64,000 nt of DNA from Pycnococcus provasolii (Eukaryota > Chlorophyta > Pseudoscourfieldiophyceae > Pseudoscourfieldiales > Pycnococcaceae), in the NCBI GenBank assembly GCA_938743325.2, contig OW568862.1:62001-126000 (forward strand). The letters are read 5' to 3'. Below the pieces are notes generated by a model, which was given only the letters and a program-made list of their open reading frames with translations, made no database searches and was not told the DNA's origin. Of this stretch, positions 40,701 to 49,548 are shown piece by piece (within the stretch, counting starts at the first letter, position 1; each line of letters begins with the position of its first letter). The translations under genes were made by a program, and so were the position numbers.

Positions 40701-41199
40701 CGTTACCCGTGCACCGAATGTCGACGGAGCATGCAGCCGCGTCGACGCCAACGCCGTCTTGCGTTTCCGGGGAGACGAGCCCTGCAAACTTCGTCGTCGC
40801 GCGTCGCAGTCGTACGAGTGCCGGAACGTCCTGCTTACCACACTGGCACGCAAGGCTGTCTTGCGTGAATATGCGAACTCTCGCATCCGTGAAGCACAAC
40901 TCAACGAACGTTTCCTCTGCCGACTCGGACGCGCCGCTTCCCGCAAGCTGCGAACTCCGAAATGTGCTCCATCCGCCGTCATCGAACGGCCTTGCGACAT
41001 CGGTGGACGTGACGTCGACGCGCGAGAGGACGCTGCCCCTGAGTTCGTTTTGAGTCTGCGGAGCTTGAGCTTGCACCCCGTTGTTTCGAAGGGCCGCGAG
41101 CACGGCGAGGAAACACGCGTGCCAGAACGTGGCGAGCATTGCTGTGCTGATGTGTTTCTTCGACGGAACGCCTCTCCGCGACTTGTTCGACATGGACAT
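34729..41199 (-). CDS. Giant secreted protein A, three exons, possibly fused to protein B
   Basis: Exons are 41199-36797, 36701-36149 and 36021 to about 34729, about 2,083 residues. Both introns keep frame (phases 2 and 0) and have GT..AG ends. A hydrophobic N-terminus (MLATFWHACFLAVLAAL then VQAQA, residues 21-46) is a probable signal peptide. The rest is a large beta-rich, Cys-poor ectodomain of no family I recognise. A RRRLL site and a hydrophobic segment (CSVPIILACILL) stand at its end, as expected of a membrane-anchored protein. The next codons form a second signal-peptide-like sequence. There is no stop between them, so either A ends through splicing I cannot place, or A and B are one protein. 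Confidence 0.55.
36022..36148 (-). other. Intron 2 of giant gene A
   Basis: 127 bp, donor GAG|GTACGA, acceptor TTTTAG|GAA, phase 0. It joins ISLME to ELVQRRNELVKCE. Confidence 0.8.
36702..36796 (-). other. Intron 1 of giant gene A
   Basis: 95 bp, donor AAAG|GTGCGA, acceptor CTCTCAAG|C after a pyrimidine tract, phase 2. It joins ALPIPE to SFAMDSYVF. Confidence 0.75.
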
Positions 41200-42426
41200 G
41201 AACCCTGTCTTGTCTGGAGCCTACTCTTACGTAGCTGCGCGCTCACCCTCCCCCGTCCACCGTGTGTTTTTTTGTTTTTGTTCTGTTTTTGTTCTGTTCT
41301 TGTTCTGTTCTTGTTCTGTTCTGTTCTCGCGAACAACACTCGCACTCCGTGCTCGCCAGGAATGTTCCTCTGGACAGGTCTGCTTACAAGAAGGCAAGAC
41401 GCCCAGAGCCTGTTCAATGATGAATGACGAATGACGAATGACGAATGATGCGAAGATGCGGATGCGCACCCAGACCAGAGAGGAGGAGCGCCGAGGCCCA
41501 AGCACGAGGCACAGGCTAACACGAGTAAGGCAGTAAGGGGTACCGTACCCTACGACAAGGACTGCAGCCTTGAGAGTAGAGGTATCGTATCTAGGATATT
41601 TTAAGTTAAGGGGAGCCCCCGACCGAGCGACAAGTTAAAGTATCCTTGCAAGCCGGCGAGGGGCGAGGATAGGATAAGAGAAAGGTTAAGGGGAGAGGGT
41701 CGGATGAACCCCCGACAGCCCGATTGATTTTTTGACAAGGGCATATTAATCCGCCCTTGGTTTTGACTTGTTGGATCCCAGGGATTGGGCGACGGGAGTG
41801 GTACTCCTAGGTCAAGTGGTCAAGCGGCGCCTGAACCCTTCACTCCTTGATAGTTGATAGTCTAGCCTTCCTACATATATAAACCTCTACCACGGTTTCT
41901 ATTGTATGTAGGAACTGATGGTGTCATTAGTCTAGTCTACTGTATTATAGTATCAGATTTGGACTAGTTTATCAGGTGGCAGTAAAAACTGTATCTCCCT
42001 TTCTGGTTCTGCTTCTCCTCCTTTTTCCAGTTCCGGTTGTGGCTGTCTGGCTGTCTGGCGTCTGGGTGGGTGGGAGGGAGGGCCGTCGGGCCGTGGGTGT
42101 GGGAGGGTGCCCCCCCCCCCCCCCCCAACCAGATATTCCTACCTTTTAGCAGCCCTTACCTTTACTGTCGGAAGGGTGACACTTGACCATGCTTCCACCC
42201 GAAGGTTTTCGCGCCGACCGGGCGGACAGCTCACGGCGCGAACGTTGAACTACGATATCGTACAAGGCACACGCCGTCGCGCGGAGGTCGTGACTCGTGA
42301 AGTGTGCTGCGTTCGTACGACGGCATACGTCACAGTGTTTCCGGCACGTCCCGGGAGTACTGTATATTTAGTATAAAATATGTACTTAAAAATTCGGTAA
42401 GTAGACTATTTTGTGACATCGTTATG
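41200..42426. other. Intergenic region upstream of giant gene A
   Basis: 1.2 kb between the start of gene A and the 3' end of the His-rich gene. It contains a TTGTTCTG array at about 41268-41325, ATGACGA repeats at 41419-41450, a TATATAAA at about 41876 on the plus strand, and a long C run at 42110-42126. I see no supported gene. Confidence 0.45.
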
Positions 42427-44016
42427 TTATGATGGCGTCGATGCATCGTCGGCATCTGCTCCATCGTCAACAGACATGCCCGGCGGTGGACGAGGCTTTT
42501 TCTTCTGTGGACCGTGGATCCAGACGCCGCCGAAACTGCGATGAGAAGGCTTCCAGTTCTCCTCGTGCTGGTGTGTCAGTAAGCTCTGCACGCTCTCCAT
42601 CGGACGGCCGTCGTGGTGAGCGTACTTATTCATCCTATTGAAAAATACCTCCCCGCGGTGGCCGCCAAGAGCCGCTTTCTTCGTCTGCTGACGCACATTT
42701 TCCTTCCAGCCGCGATCGACGGCGTGCTGATTCATGCGCTCCCACGTTCGAACGCGTTGCTCTTCTGTTGGTCGTTGCCGCGACGGATCGTCGTGAATGT
42801 GCCCCTTGCAAACAGATGGCAGATCGTGCATCTCGACGTGGCAACGGCAGTGCTTCTCGCCCTCCTTGCAATGGCATTTGCGACTGCACAGTTCCTTGTA
42901 GTACTCAGAATGGCGCCACCCCTTGAGTGTACCTCCCTTCTCGTGCTCTGCCCGACGGAGCTGCCACATCTTCTCTTCGTCCGTCATGATGCGCTGAGGT
43001 TTCGAAGATTTGGCGAGACGCCATGCTTGGTCGCGCAGCCACTTGGCAGCCGAGGCGTCTACGCCACCCTGATGGCTCTGCTGCGTGGCGACGGCCGTGT
43101 GAAGTTGTGCGTCCGGATCTTTCGTAATGCTCGGATCATTTAGCGCCGCCGTTAGCTTGGCGTACCACTCGCCAGGTGCACCGGAACCTTTCGCGGGATG
43201 CAAGTCGTCATCTTCGTTCTTGTGCACCTCGTGCTCGTCCTCGTTGTCGGAATCGTCGGCGTGGTGCCCCTCCTCCTGCTGCTCGTGCTGCTCGTGCGCG
43301 TCGTCGGCTTCGTCGGCGTGGTGCGCCTCCTCCTCCTGCTCGTGCTCCTCCTCCTCCTGCTCGTGCTGCTCGTGCGAGTCGTCAGCTTCGTCAGCGTGGT
43401 GCGTCGCCTCCTGCTCCTCCTGCTCCTCCTCCTCATTGTCGTGCGAGTCGTCGGCTTCGTCGGCGTGGTGCGCCTCCTCCTCCTGCTCCTCCTCCTGCTC
43501 GTGCTCGTGCGAGTCGTCAGTTTCGTCGGCGTGGTGCGCCTCCTCCTCCTGTTCGTCCTCCTGCTCGTGCTCGTGCGAGTCGTCGGCTTCGTCGGCATGG
43601 CGCGTCGCCTCCTGCTCCTCCTGCTCCTCCTCCTCCTGCTGCTGCTCGTCCTCGCCCTCGTGCTCGTGCTCGTGCAAGTCGTCAACTTCGTCGGCGTGGT
43701 GCGTCGCCTCCTCCTCCTCCTGCTCCTCCTGCTCCTCTTCCTCCTCCTCCGCCTGGTGCAATCTCCGTGCGCCGTGCTTCGTTTCTGCCTCCACCCATCG
43801 CAGCGTGCCTCCCGCACCTGCGGCAAGTCGGCGAGGTAGTTTCGTGTTGATCGCCGTCGTTCTTGCGATGTCGCGTTGCGTTCCCAACAAGGTCGTTTGT
43901 CCGAGAGGAGTAAAAACCACCCCGTGTCCGAGAACGCACACACACCCGGCCAAGAGCGAGAGCAAGACTAATAATGTCTTTAATGTGCCCGAGGTAACCA
44001 TCTTGATGGATACCAT
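42427..44016 (-). CDS. Secreted acidic His/Glu-rich repeat protein with Cys-rich motif
   Basis: A protein of 529 residues starting at the ATG at 44016. A clear signal peptide (TLLVLLSLLAGCVCVLG) is followed by two RRL sites (LPRRLAAG, GARRLHQ). Residues about 90-270 are seven to eight repeats of about 25 residues, built on HHADEADDSHEHEQ and Glu-rich runs. The C-terminal half has a compact Cys/His cluster (CSRKCHCKEGEKHCRCH) and then a basic region with HDDP, HQHEE and GVWIHGP. His- and acid-rich repeats plus a Cys/His cluster suggest binding of Ca2+, Zn2+ or Cu2+ outside the cell or in a vesicle. That is inference; I do not recognise a family. The strongly repetitive DNA gives long shadow frames on both strands. 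Confidence 0.75.
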   Translation of the reverse strand: MVSIKMVTSGTLKTLLVLLSLLAGCVCVLGHGVVFTPLGQTTLLGTQRDIARTTAINTKLPRRLAAGAGGTLRWVEAETKHGARRLHQAEEEEEEQEEQEEEEATHHADEVDDLHEHEHEGEDEQQQEEEEQEEQEATRHADEADDSHEHEQEDEQEEEAHHADETDDSHEHEQEEEQEEEAHHADEADDSHDNEEEEQEEQEATHHADEADDSHEQHEQEEEEHEQEEEAHHADEADDAHEQHEQQEEGHHADDSDNEDEHEVHKNEDDDLHPAKGSGAPGEWYAKLTAALNDPSITKDPDAQLHTAVATQQSHQGGVDASAAKWLRDQAWRLAKSSKPQRIMTDEEKMWQLRRAEHEKGGTLKGWRHSEYYKELCSRKCHCKEGEKHCRCHVEMHDLPSVCKGHIHDDPSRQRPTEEQRVRTWERMNQHAVDRGWKENVRQQTKKAALGGHRGEVFFNRMNKYAHHDGRPMESVQSLLTHQHEENWKPSHRSFGGVWIHGPQKKKPRPPPGMSVDDGADADDASTPS

Positions 44017-44256
44017 CTAAGAGTAGACTATCAAAGTTAATAGAATATGTACTGTACTGTACTGTAAGCGCCACCTACTAACCTACCCGTACAGTAAATA
44101 ACTCAAAGGCTCACTCACGCAGGCAGGTGTGCTGGTGCCTAGCGCTAATCTTTTTTAAAAACCAGACTCGTGATGGATGGGAGCTTATTCTCAATCAGTC
44201 CGGCGAAATCAGTCCCGTGGGATCGGGAAGGTTTTAAAAACTTATTTTAAGACGCC

Positions 44257-44460
44257 CCTGGCAGTCCCCTCGGGCAACCATATACGGTCGTCTAAATGAG
44301 TGCACGCTACAGGTCGGCGGATAGGTCTGGTCGACGCTACAGGTCGGCAAACTTTGCTAAAGGTCTCTGGTCGACGCTACAGGTCGAGAAATGGGAGTAA
44401 ATAAATGTAGCGTGCACTCATTTAGACGACCGTATATGGTTGCCCGAGGGGACTGCCAGG
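44257..44460. mobile_element. Foldback (MITE-like) element with 55-bp perfect inverted repeats
   Basis: Bases 44257-44311 are the exact reverse complement of 44406-44460. The 94-bp centre, together with the end of the left arm, carries three copies of a CGCTACAGGTCG unit. The total is 204 bp, almost the same as the foldback at 15.9 kb though unrelated in sequence. No clear target-site duplication is seen. Confidence 0.65.
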
Positions 44461-44610
44461 ACGGGGGTGGAATTGGGTGCCGGCGCCTACCCTAATCTAA
44501 TCTAATCGATCATGTGTGTGCAAGGCATCAGAGAAGGTCGAATTACCTTAGCAGTCCCCTCCTTCCTACCTTTACGGTAGTGGTGGTACTAATAATAGGG
44601 GTTGGAGGAG

Positions 44611-44645
44611 GTTCGGGTTCGGGTTCGGGTTCGGGTTAGGGTTAT
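44611..44645 (+). repeat. Telomere-like TTCGGG/TTAGGG array
   Basis: Four GGTTCG-phase units followed by one or two TTAGGG-type units. It is a short interstitial array. Confidence 0.6.
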
Positions 44646-45216
44646 AGGGCATTTTACAGGAAAACATCGGCATCTTCATTTCGCACCTCCCCCTCGCGCT
44701 GTGCTCGCGTGTGTTCTGCCCGCCCGCCCGTGCGTGGATCCATGCCGGCCGCTTCGTCGAGCACAAACAGAAGCAGTGGCAGAAGCGACCTCAGCTTGCA
44801 CCTACCTATAGGCGACGACAACGACCGGCCGCAAGCACAACCGCTGCAAGACGCCGTGCGAGAACCCGGACAGACCACGAACGCAGAAGCGGCTGTCACA
44901 GAGACGACGCCTCTGCTCGCCGTGGGGAACCAGCACGACGACGAAGGTGGACTGGCGCAGCACGAAATGATGACGACGACGGGCGGGGCAGACGCAACCT
45001 CCGCGTCGCCCATCGGAGCCGTGTGCACACTGGCAAACTGCGCGGTGGGAGCCGGAGTGCTCGGACTCCCGTGGGCGGTGAGCTGCCTCGGTGTCGTCGG
45101 AGGCGCGCTGCTGTGCGCCGCCGCCGCTTGCCTCGAGGGAAGGACGCTCGTTATGATTGTCGCTTGCGGGCGCGAGTACAAGGCGCGCACATACGAGCAC
45201 CTCGTGCAGCTTGCGG

Positions 45217-45798
45217 TGGCCATGCCGCAGATCGCAGCCGCCACGAGCGGGACTCCTGCACGCACGCCGTTGTGCGCGCCAATGACACAGAACGCGCCCA
45301 ACCCAAGAAAGTCGCCCGTCTCGATCACAGCCTCAGCCGTTGGATTCATCTGGCTCTGGCTGATGTTTGGCCACAGGAAGAACGTCGCTGCGGTGGTGGC
45401 GATGCACATGTACAGGTACTCCGCCTCCGCCATCCAGAAGCACGGCCCTCTGACGCCGAGAAGAAAGTCGCGCACCGTACCCCCTCCCACGGCGGTGATT
45501 GTGCCAACAATTCCGCACCCCAGAGCGTCCATGCCTGCGGCACTTGCGGTGAGCGCACCGCTGCTGGCGAAAGCGACCGTTCCGACGTAGTCAAGGAATC
45601 TCAGCGACCCCCCGGCTTCGGCTCAGGGAACCGGGGTAGCAGGCCAGGCACCGGCGTAGGTATTTCAGCGCCCGCCGCTGCTGCCTTAGTGGCAAATCTG
45701 GCTGTTGCATTTGCAGCAGCAGCAGCAGCAGCTTTGCTGTTGTTGTTGTTGGTGTTGTTGTGTGTATTATTGACGAACGTGCGTGCGATTCCCCACAT
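45217..45798 (-). pseudogene. UPF0126/TRIC-like membrane protein fragment, nested antisense
   Basis: On the minus strand RFLDYVGTVAFASSGALTA, GTITAVGGGTVRDFLLG and LGLGAFCVIGAHNGV are typical of the UPF0126 (YadS/YicG, glycine-transporter) family of two three-helix repeats. The N-terminus from the ATG at 45798 (MWGIARTFVNN, Ala- and Arg-rich) looks like an organelle-targeting peptide. It lies in another frame from the helices: a run of six G at 45608-45613 would need to be seven for KPGG to read on into SLRFLDY. The second helix repeat stops at ICGMATA, exactly where the antisense amino acid transporter sequence starts, so about 80 residues are missing. A sequencing error could explain the frame change but not the truncation. 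Confidence 0.65.
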
Positions 45799-46443
45799 TG
45801 TCGCTGAGGAAGGAGAAGAAGGCGGTGGTGTTGTTGGATTCGCGTGAAGTTGAAATCGCACTCCTCGGTGTCCCAGAAGTGTATGTTTGTACCCTCCCGA
45901 TGCGCATCCCGTGATGAGACGCACACCGTGATGAGGAGGCACACATGCACGAACAGGCACACACTGTGATGAGCGTATATCCCGGAGACTTCTAAAAGTA
46001 AAAGAAACAGGCACTTCTTTATAGAAGAGAGAAAGAGAACGCCGAAAAGAACTTGTAAAAGCGAAGAGAGAGAGAGACGCCATATGGACTACTTTTTAAA
46101 AACGAAAATCCTTAGAAATTGAGAAAAAGGGTCCTGCACCCCCCAGACTGCCAGATTTGGGGATCCACCAACCACACGACCAAATAAGTCCATGCACCAT
46201 TTTGGTCGGGCCTTTTTTTTTTTCCCCTTGGGGATCCCGGTCGGAGGTCGGTGTTTTGACTTTTGGTGGTGTAGAGTTGTTCCATCGTTGTTGGCAATGG
46301 CGTCCAAGTGTGGGAGAGGATGGTGGGGCTGTGGGGCTGCGCTGAGGGGCGTCCGTTCGACGATATATCCGAGCGACGTGCGCCCTGTTGTAAATAAACC
46401 ACTTCTTTTCTTCCCCTCGTTTTAATGTCTTCTCTCGTACCGG
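45799..46443. other. Segment between the interleaved transporter pieces
   Basis: This stretch probably holds the 5' flank of the UPF0126-like fragment. A polypyrimidine tract at about 46405-46440 precedes amino acid transporter piece 2. No gene is supported in it. Confidence 0.4.
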
Positions 46444-47211
46444 GCTAACTCGGCAACGTCGCAGCGACCATCACGGCCGGCGTTATTATCCTATACCTAT
46501 TTGGCAGCTGCGCGTCGTACCTCATAATCATAGGAGACTGTCTGCCCACCGCACTTAAGCCTCTGCTGATGCTTACGGGAGTGAAGAACGGCGTGCCAAG
46601 AGCCGGGCGTGATTGCGCGATCAGGCAGTAAGAATCCAACGGGAGTTGCGATCGCCGTATGCGTCACCTCCATGTTGCTATGCTGCGCCGCGTACTCGGC
46701 GGTGGGGATTGCGGGATACCTCACGGACCCACGCACGTTCGGCGACTACCTTGTGAGCCTGCAGCAGATGCCACACGCGGCATGGGCGTCCGATGCATGC
46801 AATGCCGCCATCGTCATCATCGCGCTTATCTCGTACCCTGTCAACTATTTGCCCGCGCGTGACGCCATCGAGCACTTGATGCGTGCAGATGGCTCTTCGT
46901 CGTCATCTCAACGTGCGCGCCGCCTTGTGATGGCGATTGCTTGGTATGTCGCATGCCTGGGGGTGGCACTTACCGTCACGGACCTCGGCGTCGCATTTCA
47001 GATTATCGGCGGCACGGCTGGTGCCGCTGTGATTTTCAGCGTTCCGGCGCTCGTGCAATGGTCGCGCCTGAGTCGTGCACGTTCGCGCACGGATCGTTCC
47101 GGTGACTCGAGCGTGGTATCTTCCCCTGCCTTTGCGCTTCGTCGTGTCGAGGCGGTGCTGCTCATGCTACTGAGCGTGGGCATTCTGTACGCAACGCTTA
47201 TGTCATTGTAG

Positions 47212-47962
47212 AATTTGTGGTGGTACTTGATTAACTTGAAGTTTACACTGTAGTCAATGTAGATATTTAAATCCTTGGACGTCCGGTGCCCCATTTCCTA
47301 TTATCTACAAGTAAATGCCTGGGGTGAGGCTTTGTCAAGGGTTGCCATATTACGCGTAGTGGGATTTGGAGGTCGTCATGATGCGTCATGACGGGATTGT
47401 CATGACGACCGGTAATGGTCCATTATTACGCGTCATGACGCCGTGTCCGGACCATCTATCTAGGGTTACGTATAAGGCTAGTAGGGTTACTACTAGGGTT
47501 ACGGCAGATTGCGTTATCTGCGCCGTTAAAGGTGCTTTTCAGCATGTCATGTTTTGTATACGCAACGTTCTAATTATGCTTAAGATGATGCCGTATCAAA
47601 CTTTTAAACAGAATTGATCTGATCTGAACTTTTGTTTTGGCACATAATTCGCATCTATGATCTATCTGCAAAAAATCATGCTCATCTTTTAGTAGTAGCT
47701 TAAGCTTTGCTTGTGTTTACTTTTACTTTAGTAGTCACGACTCACGAATATAATAATATTGGAATTTCACACAACAAAAAACTAAATTACGTACGGCGAG
47801 GTGGTGTTGCGCGCGTTGTCGCAGCGCGCGCGCGAGGTCTTCGGCACGTCGTGCACGCCGACACTTAAGGCTTAGCTTAAAAATCACGAGTGGGCAGGAA
47901 AACATGGGCATATGAAGGTTCCCCGACCGAATCGGTGCAGTTTTCAACCTTTCTTCCGGAGA
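47212..47962. other. Intergenic region with TCATGACG repeats
   Basis: A 750-bp gene-free stretch. At 47374-47450 the palindrome GTCATGAC and relatives occur four times. At 47460-47505 there are three TAGGGTTAC units. An inverted partial match to the retroelement B repeat (GGTTCCCCGACCGAAT) lies at 47918-47933. Confidence 0.45.
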
Positions 47963-48137
47963 AAACCTTTGGCCCACGGGCTAGGGGTTTTGAATTCGAA
48001 TCTCCGATTCAAACAGGCCTGCTTCACATTGCCATGCGAAGCAGGCGCGCGGTAAACCCGCGCGGGGAACTGCCCGCGGATGCCCGCGGTTTCCCCGTCT
48101 CACTCTTAGTTTTGCACGCGACTGAAGTTCGCGCGCA
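47963..48137 (+). repeat. A1 repeat of whole PAT-like element
   Basis: A 175-bp repeat identical to 52880-53054. It contains a 9-bp stem hairpin (GCCTGCTTC...GAAGCAGGC) with a 12-base loop and GC-rich palindromes. Confidence 0.92.
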
Positions 48138-48294
48138 AACAGAGCCACACGCGCGTGCGCGTGAAAAGTAACGGGTAGTCACGTCGGCTAATCCAACACA
48201 ACAACCACACGTGTGCGGCTACAGCAGCAGCACGTGCGTGTTCAAGGCACGAATAAACGTCTGAGGCACAACAGAGTGCATTTTCCAGACAACT

Positions 48295-49548
48295 ATGCCG
48301 CGCGGACAGCGACGAACGCCAGTCTCGGCGGCTGAAAAAGCGACGACGTCGCAGCAAGGAGGTGGTACGCCGGCAACGCCGGGACCGCCTCAGGATCCAC
48401 CATCCGCCACACCAGGGCCAAGTGACGCGAGCGCGGAGATCTTGGCAGCGGTGGCGGCTTTGGGACTACGGATGGGACAGCTGGAGCAGCAACAACAGCA
48501 GCAACAGCAGCAGGGTGACCCGGTCAGCATTGATTTGGGATTGGATGATGATGCAGAAGAGGATGATGATGTGGAGTATGTGACGAACGAGCAAGCGTAC
48601 CTCTCGCAGCTCGTGCGCGAGGGCATTGCGTATGCGAACGGTCAGCCGTTTGCACGGCACGACGCGTCGCGCGCAGGATATACATTGCCCCTTCCTCAGC
48701 AGCTTCATCCGCAGCCACCGGAGCTGGGCTATGATCTCTTTGGGGATCGGACTTGGCAACATATCCAGCAGGAGAAGGAACTGAAGGGTGCATCGCTCAA
48801 GCATGAGTATCGGGCGGTGCGCTGCGCGCTTCCTTATTTGCAGGATGGATTGATGTTGCTGGAGGACGCGCGTAGCGTGATTGAGGATGACGATATTTCC
48901 GAAATTATTGGCGCAGCGCTCAATACAATCCGCGGAGGTTTCGCACTGCTCGGAAAACGATGCGACATGCTCAAGCTGCAGGTGGAGGCAAAAGTCAATC
49001 CGACCGTCATCACCAAGGATGCTCTGGTGCGACTACGCACGCATCAGACACCGATGGCGGAAGGATTAGACCTGCAGGATAGCAGTATTCTCGAGGTCCT
49101 TGAGGATCTGCAGAAAACCACTGACACGAAGCTCGCACGCCTCACCGCGGAGAAGATAGCAGGTGCTATCTCTAACGGAGGCGCGCAGGGAGCGGGCGCG
49201 GGGAAGAATCCCAAGGTGCAAAACGCGCCGACGGCTGCGCTCCGCGGGCGCGGCGACAAGCCGGCAGTGCCAGTAAAGAAGGTGCCTCCTCCGGCACCAG
49301 CCCCCCCGACGGCGGAGAAGCAGGTACGTTTTACGGACAAACCCGCTGCGCCCACGGATGGTGGCGGTCGAGGAGGAGGACGCGGCGGCGGACGCGACGG
49401 AGGTCGCGGAGCTGGTCGCGGCAGGGGACGTGGCGCAGATGGCGCTAGTCCCAATACGAGTGCGAAAGACAAGGGCAAACAGCCTGCCGCACCATCACCA
49501 CCGGGCCCATCGATCTTGCAGGCAGAACTCGACCCCTATGAGGAATGA
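48295..49548 (+). CDS. ORF1 (gag-like) of PAT-like element
   Basis: 417 residues. A polar Pro/Thr N-terminus is followed by a Gln run, an acidic stretch, a helical middle domain (about 100-290) and a C-terminal Gly/Arg-rich region of RGG type that could bind RNA. There is no zinc knuckle. It lies first in the element and overlaps ORF2 by 4 bp, and is taken as gag-like by position and composition. Confidence 0.65.
   Translation: MPRGQRRTPVSAAEKATTSQQGGGTPATPGPPQDPPSATPGPSDASAEILAAVAALGLRMGQLEQQQQQQQQQGDPVSIDLGLDDDAEEDDDVEYVTNEQAYLSQLVREGIAYANGQPFARHDASRAGYTLPLPQQLHPQPPELGYDLFGDRTWQHIQQEKELKGASLKHEYRAVRCALPYLQDGLMLLEDARSVIEDDDISEIIGAALNTIRGGFALLGKRCDMLKLQVEAKVNPTVITKDALVRLRTHQTPMAEGLDLQDSSILEVLEDLQKTTDTKLARLTAEKIAGAISNGGAQGAGAGKNPKVQNAPTAALRGRGDKPAVPVKKVPPPAPAPPTAEKQVRFTDKPAAPTDGGGRGGGRGGGRDGGRGAGRGRGRGADGASPNTSAKDKGKQPAAPSPPGPSILQAELDPYEE

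Larger units (their letters stand above)
44017..44741. other. Intergenic region with foldback and telomere-like repeats
   Basis: 725 bp upstream of both the His-rich gene (-) and the broken amino acid transporter gene (+). It includes a CTGTACTGTACTGTA run near 44048, the foldback at 44257-44460 and the TTCGGG array at 44611-44645. Confidence 0.5.
44742..47211 (+). pseudogene. Amino acid transporter (AAAP/SLC38 type), interrupted and incomplete
   Basis: Piece 1 (44742-45215) has a polar N-terminus, TETTPLL and the first helices (CAVGAGVLGLPWAVSCLG), ending at YEHLVQLA. Piece 2 (from 46444) continues exactly where family alignment demands: LGNVAATITAGVIILYLFG and then YLIIIGDCLPTALKP. Piece 3 (about 46625-47211) has later helices (VCVTSMLLCCAAYSAVGIAGYL, then ALISYPVNYLPARDAIEHL). 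Pieces 1 and 2 are separated by 1.2 kb carrying an antisense transporter fragment. Between pieces 2 and 3 the frame shifts and about three helices of the normal protein are absent. Intact members co-transport amino acids with H+ or Na+ across vacuolar or plasma membranes. An intron could explain the first gap, but not the missing helices. Confidence 0.7.

Noticed and set aside
41876-42376. TATATAAA followed by a small plus-strand frame (42107-42376)
   Set aside because: The frame starts in a C homopolymer and has no recognisable domain. A TATA-like match alone is weak.
43127-44020. Ser/Cys- and Arg-rich frames opposite the His-rich gene
   Set aside because: They arise from the GAG/CTC-rich repeat DNA read in other frames. 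The minus-strand frame has the signal peptide and Cys cluster.
45216-45590. Continuation of the amino acid transporter frame past 45215
   Set aside because: The sequence there is the antisense of UPF0126-family helices and does not match the transporter family.
47990-48015. tRNA B-box-like GAATTCGAATC in the PAT-like A repeat
   Set aside because: No matching A box or cloverleaf can be drawn, and the same sequence occurs only as part of the element repeat.
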